The translations under genes and the position numbers were made by a program. The notes beneath the pieces were generated by a model. It was not told where the DNA came from and made no database searches. It saw only the letters and a list, made by a program, of their open reading frames with translations. Shown one piece after another: positions 24,899 through 37,194 of a stretch of DNA of 64,000 nucleotides. Every line of letters starts with the position of its first letter. Within the stretch, counting starts at the first letter, position 1. Origin of the DNA: Cerrena zonata (Eukaryota > Basidiomycota > Agaricomycetes > Polyporales > Cerrenaceae); NCBI GenBank assembly GCA_038087015.1, contig JASBNA010000009.1, positions 62,001-126,000 on the forward strand, given 5' to 3'.

Positions 24899-25715
24899 AT
24901 GAGCTCTATAGATTCTATTATAAAGGCACAAAGACAAGTCGAAAAGAAAGAGCAAGCCCCAGCCCTCCGCTGTCGTAGCCCCTCATGGTAGAAATGAGGG
25001 CACGAACATCGACCACCAGGAGTATAAGCCTCCACCAGGGTAACCAGGGAACGCACTCACCAATTCACTCTGACTATTCCCATCTAAATGTTGTTCTATA
25101 CCCCCTTTGCAGATTACCAGATACGGTATGTGATTGTTTGTTGGAAACAGGTTGCGCCTCGTTGTGAATATCTGTGACAGGTCAAACCAAAGGCGTTGAG
25201 CGACTTATCGCTTGATGTACTTTCGAGTTCCAAGAACTTCATACGACGTGTGGTATCTATGTGATGATACCAACGATCCTGTTGGCGGGGAGGAAGTCAA
25301 GACCTCTCTGTGTTGGTACCAAGGGCTAAGAAGGGAGGGAAGCTATATGCCGGTAAGTCCACTAAGTATACGTGTATTAAGAATTATACTATCACAGCCC
25401 CGAAACTACCTACACCGCACTTCGTTCTTTCCCCATGCCCTGCGCTGCCCACGCCATACTCCTCATCCGAACCTTCCACGTCCCACATACCCCAAGGAGG
25501 TCCTCAAACACCGATTTGTGCCTTTCGATTCTTTATATGGCGAAGATGTAGAACAGATGGAAATTGACGAAGATTCATCGTTGCCAAAGGGATCCAAGCC
25601 TACGGCAGATACACTCTCCGAAAGTGGCGGAAAGTTAAAAGAGCGGAAGGTAGAGACCACAGAAGACAGCTCAGAGCCGAGGAAGTTGAGAAAGTCCAGA
25701 GGCACATCTTCATAG
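24899..25715 (+). pseudogene. RNA polymerase I subunit A34.5-like pseudogene (unit 1)
   Basis: Clear copy of the intact gene at 39593-40507, with the ATG, intron positions and the C-terminal part still recognisable. Exon 1 is frame-shifted and stops after about 31 codons. In exon 2 roughly ten codons are missing after the SSSK stretch, shifting the frame. In exon 3 the frame breaks before the conserved KEVLKHRFVPF motif. The lysine- and acid-rich C terminus remains open and ends at the same TAG. It sits between the zinc-finger gene and the membrane-protein gene, as in unit 2. A truncated protein from an internal start cannot be excluded but would lack the A49-contact part. Confidence 0.85.
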
Positions 25716-26355
25716 CCGTTGCAACTATCGTATCACGCTGGTTACCCCTCCATATTGCCTTGTTGCTTATTCGGATTCTATTGTTGCTCGAAATGAGGAC
25801 AGCATTTTGGGGCTGTTTCTTCCCCTTTCATGGACATTCGCCGAATATCCCATGCTGTGCGGCTACCTTGAGGTTCATGATAACAGAGAATAACATCTGT
25901 TGTTCTCTGATGCAGACCCTTTACTCATGGCTCCTTGGTTCGGATGATAAGTAGGGTCCTGTGGGATTTTGATCCGGGATACCACAGCACCTATATCGTA
26001 CTCTTCGCCGCTTACGAACGGATGACGACTACTACCATAACCACCCCAGGAATACAATGTTTCCCAAACCGTCCAGTGAGTGCGTTTGCCAGACACACAG
26101 GGATCGGATACACGTGAGTGAGAACAATGGACAAGTAACAGATCAGGTGGACACGCCCTGTTTCCTGACGATACCTAGACCCTTGTCTATTATGCAGAGG
26201 TTTCTATCAGATAAGGACCTTTTATCCTTGAGGTCCGGGTTCGTACAGCTTGGTATCTGGATGGCTATTTAAGTGGGTAGTATGTTTGCTACACCATATG
26301 CACCAACGACCATTCCATCTTCATATACCTCATAACCCATACTCCTGTTTCCATC
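25716..26355. other. Intergenic, no gene seen
   Basis: Closely matches 40508-41175 in unit 2. It holds the 3' flank of the A34.5 copy and the presumed promoter of the membrane-protein gene. Confidence 0.45.
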
Positions 26356-28197
26356 ATGACCGCTACGTCAATAAACCCAAATCTTACTTCTTCTCTTGAC
26401 TCGTTACCTCTTTCTGATTTTGTACCCTATCTTCTTGTTGCTTCTGCAAGGTGAGTGGCTCTAAACAACACGTCGGTGTAAGAGACTCACGCCATCACAG
26501 CACTTGTGGCGCTTTCATATGGCAAACCACTCGCTACGTGCGGGAGGCTAGTCTGACCAGGAAGTCCCATTTGCCATTTGGTACCTTTGTAGTGAGTCTC
26601 AATCCGTATATCACCGCTCTCTTTCCCTGTCTAACGAGTTTGATTTAGGTCACGATTATCAAGTATGCCCCTGAAATAAACATCACTGAGATTTCACTAC
26701 TGATCGCAGTTATTATTATTCAGTGTTCTAAGTTTTTCGAACTACGCCTCGGTCTACGTGGCGTACAGACATTACTTCGATAAAGGACAAGGCGTCACCC
26801 TTGGGGATAGCCTTGACCAAATACATTGGTGAGCAGTGCAATCCGATATACGCCTCTTGCTTCTAACATTTCGCTATCTAGGGGCCTACGGGTACATAGT
26901 TCATTTCCTTTTGCGCTGTACAATCGTTACTGACATCTTAGGACGCCTTTAGACCATGCTTACGCTTACTGTTAGTACACAACCGTCTTTAGAAATGAAC
27001 CGGGACCTGACACACTCACTCCGAACAGTCTACCATTCTTTTCTTGACCCAACTTCAGTCGCTCATTCTTGCCAAGCATTGTATGTCGTGCCGTTGTCCT
27101 TCCACTCTGCTCTCATTGACCGTACCACCCGTAGCTCGTGCCTGGAACCTATCGTTCGCAGTGGAACTAGTGAGTGCTTGTTTTCTTCGATGTCTTGAGC
27201 AAGCAGCTCAACTTCTTTCACAGTTCATCATTGTCGGTGGATTATGGAGTACGTTTTCTCCCTTCCTATTATCCCGACGCTTCTAACCCCCGTTTCGAAT
27301 CGCAAGTCTGGGACCTATGTAAGTCATCTTTGTTGTCTGGGATATTGTGAAACAATTCATGTTTTTGCAGGTGCTGCGTGAGTCAAACCTCATTCTCAAT
27401 CTTGTACCTGACTTAGTAGACCTTCAGGTATGGCGTCCAATCCTTCAATATATCCACCATTCGTGAATGGTTCCTCGTAAGTCACATATTACTACACGAG
27501 AGCATCTCACTCACAATGTTGCCATAGTACCATATCGCTGCATCAGGTTTCGTCTTCTCATTCCTATTCGTCACAATAATCGTATCTCGGCTCTTCGAAA
27601 TGCGGGTTGACAAGTCTTCCGAAGAGCAAGACCATCATCCTCTGACCTCGTACGCACTGGATAGATGTTCGCTCCAATTCGGAGAAGTGCCTGTTTCGAA
27701 CACACACCGCACCCTTTCGTACTTGAGTGGGATGTTTCGTCTCCCATCGCTGCTCTGGTTAGTGATATCCCCTTACGTTTACTTCGTACACAATTTCACA
27801 CAACGCGAGTAGGACTCTGGCTACTTTCTGCGTTTACCTCTTCGACGTATGTATTCTGTCTCCTCATGCCTTGTCTCTACTTACCCTTGTATGATCCAAG
27901 CTGAATGATTCTCTGGGAGTGTTGGTGTTGCGCGTGGCTTGTTCCGTTGTCGGAGCTCTTGGTAAGTCCTCTTCCATGTCGCTATCGATAGCTTCTTACA
28001 CATTCTCGCAGTGTCTCCCGTGATTCTCGTCAAGGGGTGAGTACTCATTTCATGTTGCTATGAGGGCGTATATTGAGGGGTTATTTTCTACTAAAAATAG
28101 TCTACGTAAGTTGGGCGATGCTGATTTCGAGGTTAAGAGAGTTGAGATCGTTGAACGAGAGATGAAGAAGGGAGTGGAAGGAGCAAAGGGGTTCTAG
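26356..28197 (+). CDS. Multi-pass membrane protein of unknown family (unit 1 copy)
   Basis: About 15 small exons can be joined in frame to roughly 320 residues, ending at the TAG at 28195-28197. About seven hydrophobic segments are visible, separated by short loops, with one long hydrophilic loop (a stretch with EMRVDKSSEEQD to VSNTHRTLS) before the last two. The C-terminal tail is charged (REMKKGVEG). Several exons are tiny, including one of 12 nt and one of 7 nt (GTGCTGC). The layout is receptor-like, but I recognise no signature, so receptor or transporter is undecided. The whole frame and all splice positions recur at 41176-43016, and a 5'-truncated third copy is at 51364-52403. Confidence 0.6.
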
Positions 28198-28284
28198 GAC
28201 GGGATTACTGGACAATGTAGCTTTTGCTTCCACTGTACGTCGTCGAGAAGCAATCAATACTGGATGTTTTCCCACCACTTGCTC

Positions 28285-28545
28285 GTCGGTCACTGTAGCA
28301 GCGGCGAGAGAACGAGCCTTCACCGAACAAGAAATGGTTCAAACATACTAAGATCGTATTCTCATTTTCTATCATTATTAACAAAGCTAGTCGATATATA
28401 CTTGCCATATCATCCCAGACTCCGAAGTAAACTCCGCCTGTATAGGTCTCCTGTCGGCATCTGGTGCGGGGACGATGTCGACAGTATGGAGTGTGCAGGG
28501 CGTAATGATCAGAAGCGCATTCGAGCTCGTAAAACATCCTAGGCG
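28285..28545 (-). pseudogene. Cytochrome P450 3' remnant (unit 1)
   Basis: Matches the last two exons of the P450 at 43098-45304, including the stretch LHT-DIVPA-DAD and the end near PCSVKARS. The heme-ligand cysteine codon is CGC (Arg) instead of TGC, and the terminal stop is lost. The sequence ends abruptly near 28545 at the duplication boundary, so the rest of the gene is absent. Confidence 0.8.
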
Positions 28546-28555
28546 TATGTCTCCT

Positions 28556-29737
28556 TTCCAACGGGAAGCTTATAATACACGCCGAGCTTCCTTGACCCAA
28601 CCAGACCCCATATATATATCAGTCAATATCAATCTAAATACACCTATATGCCATGATTTAAGGGATACCACTTGTTCACTCGCTCCAGTAAGCACACCAG
28701 TGATTAACCGATTCCGGTTTATGTATAATATGAGTACTGGTAAATGATTGTACAAATCGCGCAAACTTTACATATATCGCGAGACCATCACGAACGTCAA
28801 GATTGTTAACCTCGTAAACTCTGACAGACTAGAAATGAGATGCATTTAGTACTATAGCCATCAAGCATCCGACACTAGTGGCAACGTTAACAATAGGGAC
28901 AGTTAGGACCATCCGCCGCTAAAGATGCAAAGAGTAGACCGCGACTTGGTTGCACGCCAGTCTCCGTTGCAAAGAGCGATACTGATTGTTGAGCCAAGAC
29001 GTCTTTGAATCTTGAGAAATATAGGACAGGGAAGCAACAAGAGATATGTTGTGGAGACTGGCAAACCGTGTTCAAGTTGAGACGCAAGACTCGGAATTCC
29101 TGTAATCGGCGGAGGCGCCTAGCAGCTCCATAGAGAATCCCCTCGACGGCGGACGCAGCGTGATTCTGTTTTCTAGAACACGCATGATACTATATCTATC
29201 TATTGGTTTAAAAGTAAGGAAGTCAGCTGGGTCACGAAGTAGAGAGAAGGCAAGGAGGTTATCTATGAGAGTCTGGACTCTGGAGGAGCAGTGCTGCGAG
29301 GAGTTGGGTATTAGAATGAGATATGGTCAATGGTGTGGATACCACTTCACTCGTTTCGGTTTCGTTTTTGGGTGTGGTTATGATATAGCCTCATTTGAAG
29401 GTGTATGTATTGAAAATATGTTATTGCATTTTTACTGTGGCTGGTGGTGCGTTTATTTATTTCTAAGGCTCTTGCCAAACAAACCATTTTAGGAAGTGTA
29501 AGTGTGAGCACAATGTCTGAGCCGGGCATTGCCGTTCTAGCGCATATCGGCCCATGATACTACTACCTGTTCGACATTCAACATTGTAACCTACTCTCTA
29601 CGTATCGCTTGCAGCATCTTCTTGGAGGCTCGGAGTTTGGGATAATGTTATTTAACACTCATACTTGTATCGTAACCCTAGATCTTCGGTACTTCCTTCT
29701 GGTATCACAATCCGACACAGCAGACATCGATAGTTGG
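28556..29737. other. Decayed sequence, start of tandem unit 2
   Basis: Copy of 12011-13179. The open frame 29160-29492 is shared with 12562-12933, but the upstream part differs and no domain is recognisable. Confidence 0.4.
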
Positions 29738-31080
29738 TACGTCCATATGTCTTTGATAACATTACCTGTTCTGATAAACCTCAAAATAGAGGGTGCTGCT
29801 GAAGGTCACCAAATGTTCGTCAATCTCAAATGATTTATCCAGTACGTCAACACATTCGTACCCGGTTCAACAGCACCATTCGCTGTTGACCACATGTACA
29901 CCATCTTGCACGGTACAGTCGAATTCATTCCATAACCTCTTTGTATGTTACTCCGGTTGACGTTTGAAATCCTCAACTAACAGTGTATCCTAGATGTTGT
30001 CGCGCCTATCCCGTTGCCACTGTTCGCGTCTTCGTTTTGGTCATCTGTGAGTTAGCATTTAGTTTGTATACCAATTATTGTTCGTAAAAGAGCATATATG
30101 AGTTGTCATTCGCTCGGGAGAGGCCTGAACAGAGGACGGTAGATGTACACCCTGCGACAGTCAACGGTGACTCTACACTCTCCATCAAGAAACGTACCCT
30201 TCGCAGGACTAAGACGCTCCGCGAGACACCGAAACACAACAGATCATGCCTCCCTCGAAGTTCTCTGTCCTTTAATCGTGCATCCAAGCGCCGTTCACTA
30301 GGTTACTCTGGGAAGATACCTTAGAGCGGACGGAAGTTGAAACGCTAGTCAATAACTTAGGCCTATGTCGAAGCTAGCGTCATTGAGACGGTTGGAACAT
30401 GAACAATTCATTATATAAAGTGCGAAGGCTAGAGTTAGTATTAATTCGATTTCAGGCTCAGAAGAGCACAGCTAGACGGTAGTACGTCGATTTCACTCTT
30501 CACTGTTTCCGAGTCTGACAACCTTTTGAAGGCTTCTTCACTAAGTCTAGTTTGGATTTCGTGAACTATAAAGGGGACCTTTTGAGTGCATCGAAACAGG
30601 TTGATGCTTTTGGTCATGCCCAATCCATTGGTATGATTCAGCGTAAGCATTCTTCATTCGTTTGCGAGTATCTGAGATGTATTTCCGTTTCCGTTTTTAG
30701 GTTTTCGCAGTAAAGACCAAGTTCTCCTACCCGCCTCGGCAAATCGATCGTCGGGAACTACTACAACTTCCTCGGTATTCTCGCAGGAGCATGTCTCGGC
30801 ATGTTTATCATCTACACACCTCCCCTTCATGTCGTCTTTGGCGGTTCAGTCCATCTGAGCCCCTTGTATTGGTTGATCCCAGTCGCTTTCGGTGTCTTAT
30901 TGCTTGCGTGGGCAAGTGTCAGGGTTGTTTTGATGAGGAAGAGTATCGAACACTCCCGAGTGAAGGATATCAAGGGTCTTATGATGTGTGAGTCGTATTC
31001 ATGATTCCGATAATGACTGCACGCTAACGTTCCAAATAGTCCCAACAATGAGAACGATGAGTATGAGATCGAAACACTGA
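29738..31080 (+). pseudogene. ATPase 3'-half pseudogene, copy 2
   Basis: Second copy of ATPase exons 21-30. Exons 21-28 are full of stops, small deletions and lost splice sites; the 27th-28th exon junction is collapsed near 30635. Inside the last large exon a CCCGCC/TCGGC change near 30731 shifts the frame. From about 30780 to 31015 the sequence is nearly identical to the functional gene at 8091-8325, intron start included. Confidence 0.9.
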
Positions 31081-32777
31081 CCCTTATACTCCGTAAAGGC
31101 TTCCATGACCAGACACGCAGTAACGCACAACGACAAACACATTTCACGAATGGAACGAACCCTAATAACGCATGCTTGATTGTACTTGTATACCAATGTT
31201 CATTATGCTCGGATCATACATACATAAATTACAGAGAACGCCGTTGTAAATGTAATCACAACCAGTTTGATGTGGTTCTGATGCGTTGAATGGCAACTGG
31301 CACAAACAACACTTCATGTATGAAGCGTGTGGTTGGATACGTTGAAGATATCAATTGAGGATACAATTGACACGCACACTACGCAGTTGTTGAAAATGAT
31401 ACTTATATTCTGAGGCTGTATATACCAAAAATATCGACAGAACACCTCGAACCTTTCCGACAAAAAATGGAACCATCCATAATGGTTCGCAGGACATCAA
31501 GTACAGGACGTTCGTTTCCATGAGTCGGCACTCAAAGATTACATGATATTCGCTCCTGCAGCAGCGCACCAATGTCGTTAGCCCGACGTAGAGGAACCAG
31601 CTTTGCTAGGTCGGCAGTTCAACTTTGACGAACTCGAAGTCGAGTTTTGCGAGACTTAGAGAGCAGGTAGGGGGTGGTTTCTGGTGGGCGGGGAGAAGAG
31701 GGTAGCAGGATAGCCTGCGGTGGTGAGGAGGCTAGTAAAACGACGACACGTTGGTGAAGAGACAAGAAGTCGTTTGAGTATGCCCGACACAGCGTGAGCA
31801 GCGAAGAGAGTTATGAGAAGATATTGCTTACCAAAGGATGTTTGGCCTTCCCGAGGATTCACATGCGTGTCCGTCCAGCATTTATTCGGGGTATGTCGAG
31901 GATTGGGAAAGTGACCATGACTTGGAAGGCTAGCGATGAACCACCGAGATTGGCGAATGCGGATGCGCTGAGGTGAATCACGACGAAGGTAGCGATGTGT
32001 GAGGTTGAGGTATAGACTGTCCCAGTAAGACGGTGTACGGTTGAAGTACTTCCGACCAGACATCACGGTTCGTTGGCAGCTTCATTCTCGGTCAGCATCG
32101 TTGTCTTGTACTTCCAGCCGCCATCGTTGTGCTCAGGGAGGACGATAAAACACAGGTCTAGAGCTATGTTTGGGTGGGAGGAGCGAGAGAGTCGATGTAT
32201 CATTTCAGACGTGAATCGTTGCGTGTGTGGTAGGAGGTGGTAGGAACAACCAATGGCGCCTGAGCCTTTCGTCAGCCTCTTTCGTAAGTTTCGTTATGGC
32301 GGCGACTAGATCGATCAAAGGAACTTAAATCTACACGTTCTTACTACGCAGCTTGGGGAACGACTTCAAGTTGGATTCCGAGTCGGGCAGTCGCGATGTT
32401 CACGTCAATGTCAATCCGTTGCTTTGCGTCTCTGGTCTTCTGCCTCTCAACACCGTCATGCACGACCGTGTACAGTCACGGACGATTGCGGTAGCTTGTG
32501 CAACAGTACCAGTCGATAGGGCCGGACTTGCCTGACCTAGATTTATCATTAGATCTCTACCTTTGCTGCTTAGGAATCCTGTTGTCCTCCCCAACATCTA
32601 GCCACCACTTGTGAGCTATCCTGGATGCGAGGATGGTTCATTGGGCAGGACGCTATGACAAAGTTCATGGTAGGAGCAAAGTTTGGTTGTTCTCTGAATA
32701 CTCCAAAGAATGCACTCACAAAAATTCATATAGCATGATCATGATGGAATTGATCGAAAGCAGCAACTATGTGTAGA

Positions 32778-32843
32778 GTAAGCTACATGCAAGTGTATTC
32801 AGCACCATGTATGGTACTGAACACATTTGGTGTTGCTTTCTAG
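32778..32843 (+). repeat. 66-nt GT...AG segment with internal hairpin (copy 3)
   Basis: Starts GTAAGC and ends TTTCTAG. The stem pairs 32790-32808 with 32811-32829, with two mismatches and one G-T pair. Compared with the copy at 16313, at least two base pairs are changed on both sides together. Confidence 0.65.
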
Positions 32844-32879
32844 GGCGACATGGAATCGGTAAGTTGAGTTCACTGGTTT

Positions 32880-33565
32880 TCAATGTTATTTACTTACAAG
32901 TAGAACTTGCTAGGAACTCTATCCAATATAATCTTCGCTATCCATATCTTCTGCTCGGTTGTCGCGCAATGGGGAATCCTATCGATAAAATCGGTCAATC
33001 TTTTCGATTCTTTCCCAACAAAAGTGAGTTACCTATGGTCCTAATAATCGCTACCAACTTTCTGAATCAATAGTCTGGCAGGGCGTTACCTCGTAAGTTC
33101 TTCTGCACTGCTACGTACACAAACGGTCGAAACCCACCTAGGTCATAACCTCCTACGAGCGTGATGCACGACCTATCACCATTGCGGCCGTACTCGTATC
33201 TCTATCCCTTCAAGGGTACCAGGCCCGCGAGTACGTCAAAAGCGTACCTATGGGGATCGCGGCCCATCTCGTTGATTGTCTGCAGTATCTGCGATTGAAC
33301 CTATGACCGATAGACAAGGGGTCGTTGCTAATGCAGAGACCACCGACCTGGGGTACGGGCGATTATAGAGAATATCAGCCCGACAGATTCTCCGTATCGT
33401 GGTCGGAAACCTAAGGTGTATGATATTCTATCGCCATTCGTAAGTTTTCCTTTAGTACATGCCAAGGGATTGAACTCACTCCTTATACTCCTCACCAGCG
33501 ACAAGCACAAGCAATACCCCTTGGACCTGATCCCAATTCGACGTCGTCAAATTGACGACAAATGA
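32880..33565 (+). pseudogene. Unknown multi-exon gene remnant (copy 3)
   Basis: Same exon-like pieces as 16430-17103, with the donor after the 19-nt piece intact (GTAAG at 33092). A changed stretch near 33357 disturbs the frame of the penultimate piece. Identity unknown. Confidence 0.4.
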
Positions 33566-34418
33566 CCGGTAGACTGCGAGAGTCATGTGTCGTGTTTCCA
33601 TAGCCTGAGTGCCAGTTATTGTAGGGCTGCTGGCCGTTCAAATCAGGTGGTAGTCATTCTCGCAGAGTGCAAGACCGGCGCAAAGGAGGCAAGAGGTAGG
33701 GAGAGGGCGAGGCGAATGGAGAGTGGGAGAGGGGGGAGAAGAGGGTGGGAATGGGATCGGCTGGACAGCGAGGGTGTTGAGCTATCCTTGTCTAAGTACC
33801 GACGTCTCGTCCCCTTCTTCCTTAGGCTCATTCTAACTATCACCTTGCTCATTGTGTTCAGACCATCTTCGAGACGACTACGACCGACGCGGACATGAAT
33901 GTGCCTTCGAACCAATCGTTCTCCAAGCTCACGATCCACACCCCCGCAGACACTCTTGTACACTATAAGAGTACAAAGTGTTGCGTAATCTTCGACACAA
34001 AACCAGCAACGTGGATCTCCGCCGATATGCCTCACCGAACGCGGACGACGCCGTGCACAAGGCCTTGGAATGTATTGTCCCTATTGGTAGGAATTCTTCG
34101 CGCTAATCGCTTCAACCTCAGCTGGGACCTAGCAGTAGACGCGTCGGTAAGTGGTATTCAATTTATCACCACACGGTATCCACATGCCCCGTTGTTCTGA
34201 TGCTCTATTTCTCTTGACAGGAGCAGCCGTCGTCTTCGAAGATGTGCTTGCGTTCTTGTCCCAGGCCACGTCGGACGAAAACTTTACCCAATCACCCGGC
34301 GGCCTCGACTTTTGAACACTTGGGACGTCTACCAGTGCTTCGCAATATTTAACTTGGCTAGAGGTACGACGACACATTGACCAACCCACCATAATTCGTC
34401 CTCTCTACCCTGTACATC

Positions 34419-34759
34419 ATGAGCTCCTCATTCCTATCACAGTTTCCGGAAGGAAGACAAGACTGTCAGAATCAACCGCTACAAATCCAGTATGTTACTA
34501 TTCTGGTCCATAATCTTATACTTACCATCTCTGCGTTAGGATAAACAAAGTATCCGTAGAACGCAATGATTCTGAGTTCGAATCGCTCCCGGCTACACCC
34601 ACGATAATAGCACCGTAAGTGTTGCGTATAATATTATGATCTTCCAGTTGTTAATTATTCCTACGAATATGCAGACCATTACAGAATGGATCGCGAAGGT
34701 CTCCCTCTGGGTTCTTCGTCTCCCTTTATCGAGCTGTGAAGGGTCTATTCAAGCTTTGA
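34419..34759 (+). CDS. Small protein of unknown function, 76 aa (unit 2 copy)
   Basis: Exons 34419-34489, 34540-34614 and 34675-34759, with identical lengths, phases and stop to the unit 1 copy at 17968-18308. Substitutions between the two copies leave the frame and all four splice sites untouched, while neighbouring duplicated sequence has collected stops and indels. That contrast is the main argument that this is, or recently was, a functional gene. No signal peptide, membrane segment or known domain. The block upstream is decayed, and the next recognisable gene downstream is the zinc-finger gene. Confidence 0.5.
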
Positions 34760-37194
34760 TAGAGCAGTTGTTTTTGTGTAGACCCGAGAAGTGTAATGGG
34801 GTTTGGGGCGATACTTTGTATCATCATCAGGCGTGGCAAGATAACAGGGTTGTCGTTTGGTGATGATTTGATGCTAAGGGTATAAAGTGTATTTTATGGA
34901 GATGGCAGTATACTTCTATGTTCAGACGGCCCTCGCTCAGGCTCGCCGACTTAGTGGAGTTGAGGAGATTCTTTGTTTGTCTTTAAGGCCGTTGCCAAAC
35001 AACCCTTTTTTGGAAGTCATTGTGGCCCGGATATTTCCGCTGCCCAACAACGCGCGGCTGTCTTTGGGCAAGAGGTCTTGTAAGACGACTGTACGACGTT
35101 GATACTGGCGAGATCGTGAGGAAGACCTCATCCTCGACGACGGAAATGAACTTTTTGGATACGCGCATAGCGCTCAGACTCGAGCCTACAGAACCCTCGT
35201 TCCTGACCCCCAGAAGTCTGTCCAAGCCGAACCCGATATAGGGCCCAAGGAGAACTGTGCCAACTGCTCACGGGACATTTGAAGCTATGCCATGAAGAAA
35301 ACTTTGCCTCTCACCTGCACCCTCGTGAGGGATCACATCAAATAGAAGACCTTTCCAAATACACATGTGTTTGTATCATGTCCAATACACGTCTGCGGCA
35401 ATAGAAGTTCTCGCTAGTGCATAGGTGCGAAGCAATGATATCCTGTGCCTGGATGTGATACTGACCAGAATACAGGTATATACTTTCTATATGTATCTTG
35501 GAGGGGTACACGAAAGAGACTTTCTCACGAAGACACCCAAGGGAGGCGCAGTTTTTCTATGCCTATCGCAAATCCAGACAAGATAGACGGCAAGTCGGCA
35601 AGTGCATCAAACAAATAGATCGTCTGTCTCACACCGGTGGCGATATCGAAGATGGTATTCCAGCGTGCCCAACCACATATGCGAACGTAAGCCCCATCGT
35701 TTTTTGGACCTTTCCTTGAATTTTTCAGAATGGCTTCTATCTCATATGCTCCAGGCACATCGAGATGTTCGATGGTAATATATGGGGCCTCGGTTTTCTT
35801 TCGTTGTCATAGTTTATGTACTAACCGTTGTGCTTCGGAGAAAAAGAACAAGCATGACCGATCTCGATTGATGCACATTGATGTTGACGGCGGCGAAGAG
35901 TGGCATCTTATCTGCTTGCAACGTAGCACAAGAAATGTGATGTTGAAAATGGGAAAAATACTACAGGTAAAGTACTCTCGTCATAGCGAGGATGATAGTA
36001 CTGACAAGACAGTAAACAAGTGTCGCGGGAGGAAATTAGATAGATGAAATCCCCACGTGCTGATACGCGTTTTGTGCCTCTATGTTCTCGTTGTTCTGAT
36101 GCTGCGGTACCGATACTATAGATTTGATTTACACGAGCGCAATTCGAGCTGTCTGCTCTCTTGGGACTAGGAGATGATGGTTTGATCGCACTAGAAATCC
36201 GAATACTCCTCTGCCTGGCTAGTATCAGCCACTAGACAACCAGAAGCCTCGCCAACCTTTAGTAGAAGATCATCGTTGAAGTATCATGACACTTTTGGTG
36301 CCGCTCCAGTGAGCCACTCGGCCACTCAAGCGCACAAGCGCTGCCTGACATCCTAGGACATCGCCTCAAATCCAATCCCTCTATGTTTCCCCATGACGGG
36401 ACACGTATCCTATACCTATTGCACCTCTCGGTGTAACATGAAAGGGAATCAGAGGGTCAGCCAAGTGATTCAGGGAGGTTCAAGTCGAGTACAGCATATT
36501 CACATTGGATGATGCGGCGGAAAGAGAGGAAACCAAGCGTGCAGGGAAAATGGTAGGCAGAGAGTAGGCTATGTGGTGAGTGTATATGGGCGACCCAAGA
36601 CGAGCAGCAGAAAATAGAACGTGAGGCAGTACAGAAGAGATCCCAAAAACGAGAGCGCGGGCTCTGTGGCACTATTGCCATGTGTTGGGGTCGTGCCACT
36701 GTTCCGATCTCAGGAAGAGATACGGTGGACTCGACTCGGACAATTCCTATACGACAGGCGCACAACGCAAGGTGGACCCTCGGTCAGGTGCAGTCGGCTG
36801 GACCTGGGAGGTCCGCTAACTACGGTACTCCCAGGCAAGGAACACGGCGATAATCGTTGATGAGGATCTGCACCCGACTAAATACCTTGTATTTTTTTTT
36901 CTTGCACTTTTAGCGATTGGTCTCCGAGAAACGGGGCACGCAGCAACGTCGTTTTCCGCCATCGCCTCTTCGCGCTATTCCATAGGTGGATATTAGTGAA
37001 CGGAAAAGAATGCTAGAAGAATCCCTCGCGTAGGAGGATCCGGATATGGATGTGAATAAGACAACGCCTCGTCCTCATCCCATTGTTTTCTCAGCTCGAA
37101 CTAACCACAATTGACGCAGGGTATTTATCTCTTGCTTCGTTGCCTCGTACCTTTACATCTCCCCTTACCACCCCCACATACTGCCCTCGCAACG
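34760..37194. other. Decayed stretch, unit 2
   Basis: Shortened counterpart of 18309-22377. It contains damaged copies of the minus-strand pieces (34990-35760) and of the plus-strand pieces near 36460-36860. A run of nine T lies at about 36892-36900. No intact gene. Confidence 0.4.

Larger units (their letters stand above)
12011..28555. repeat. Tandem segmental duplication, unit 1 (about 16.5 kb)
   Basis: Same order of elements as unit 2: unknown block, ATPase 3' fragment, decayed block, 76-aa gene, C2H2 gene, A34.5 gene (dead), membrane-protein gene, P450 3' remnant. The right boundary is visible near 28545-28560, where the P450 remnant stops abruptly and sequence like 12011 onwards begins again. 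Confidence 0.85.
31081..34418. other. Decayed duplicated block (copy 3)
   Basis: Collinear with 14625-17967. It holds the same minus-strand gene fragments, the hairpin segment at 32778-32843, the unknown gene remnant at 32880-33565 and the purine tract near 33680-33765. No intact gene. Confidence 0.45.

Noticed and set aside
26356..28197. Pheromone receptor (STE3-like) identity for the seven-segment protein, implying a mating-type locus
   Set aside because: No STE3 motif and no pheromone precursor with a CAAX end was found nearby. Topology alone is not enough.
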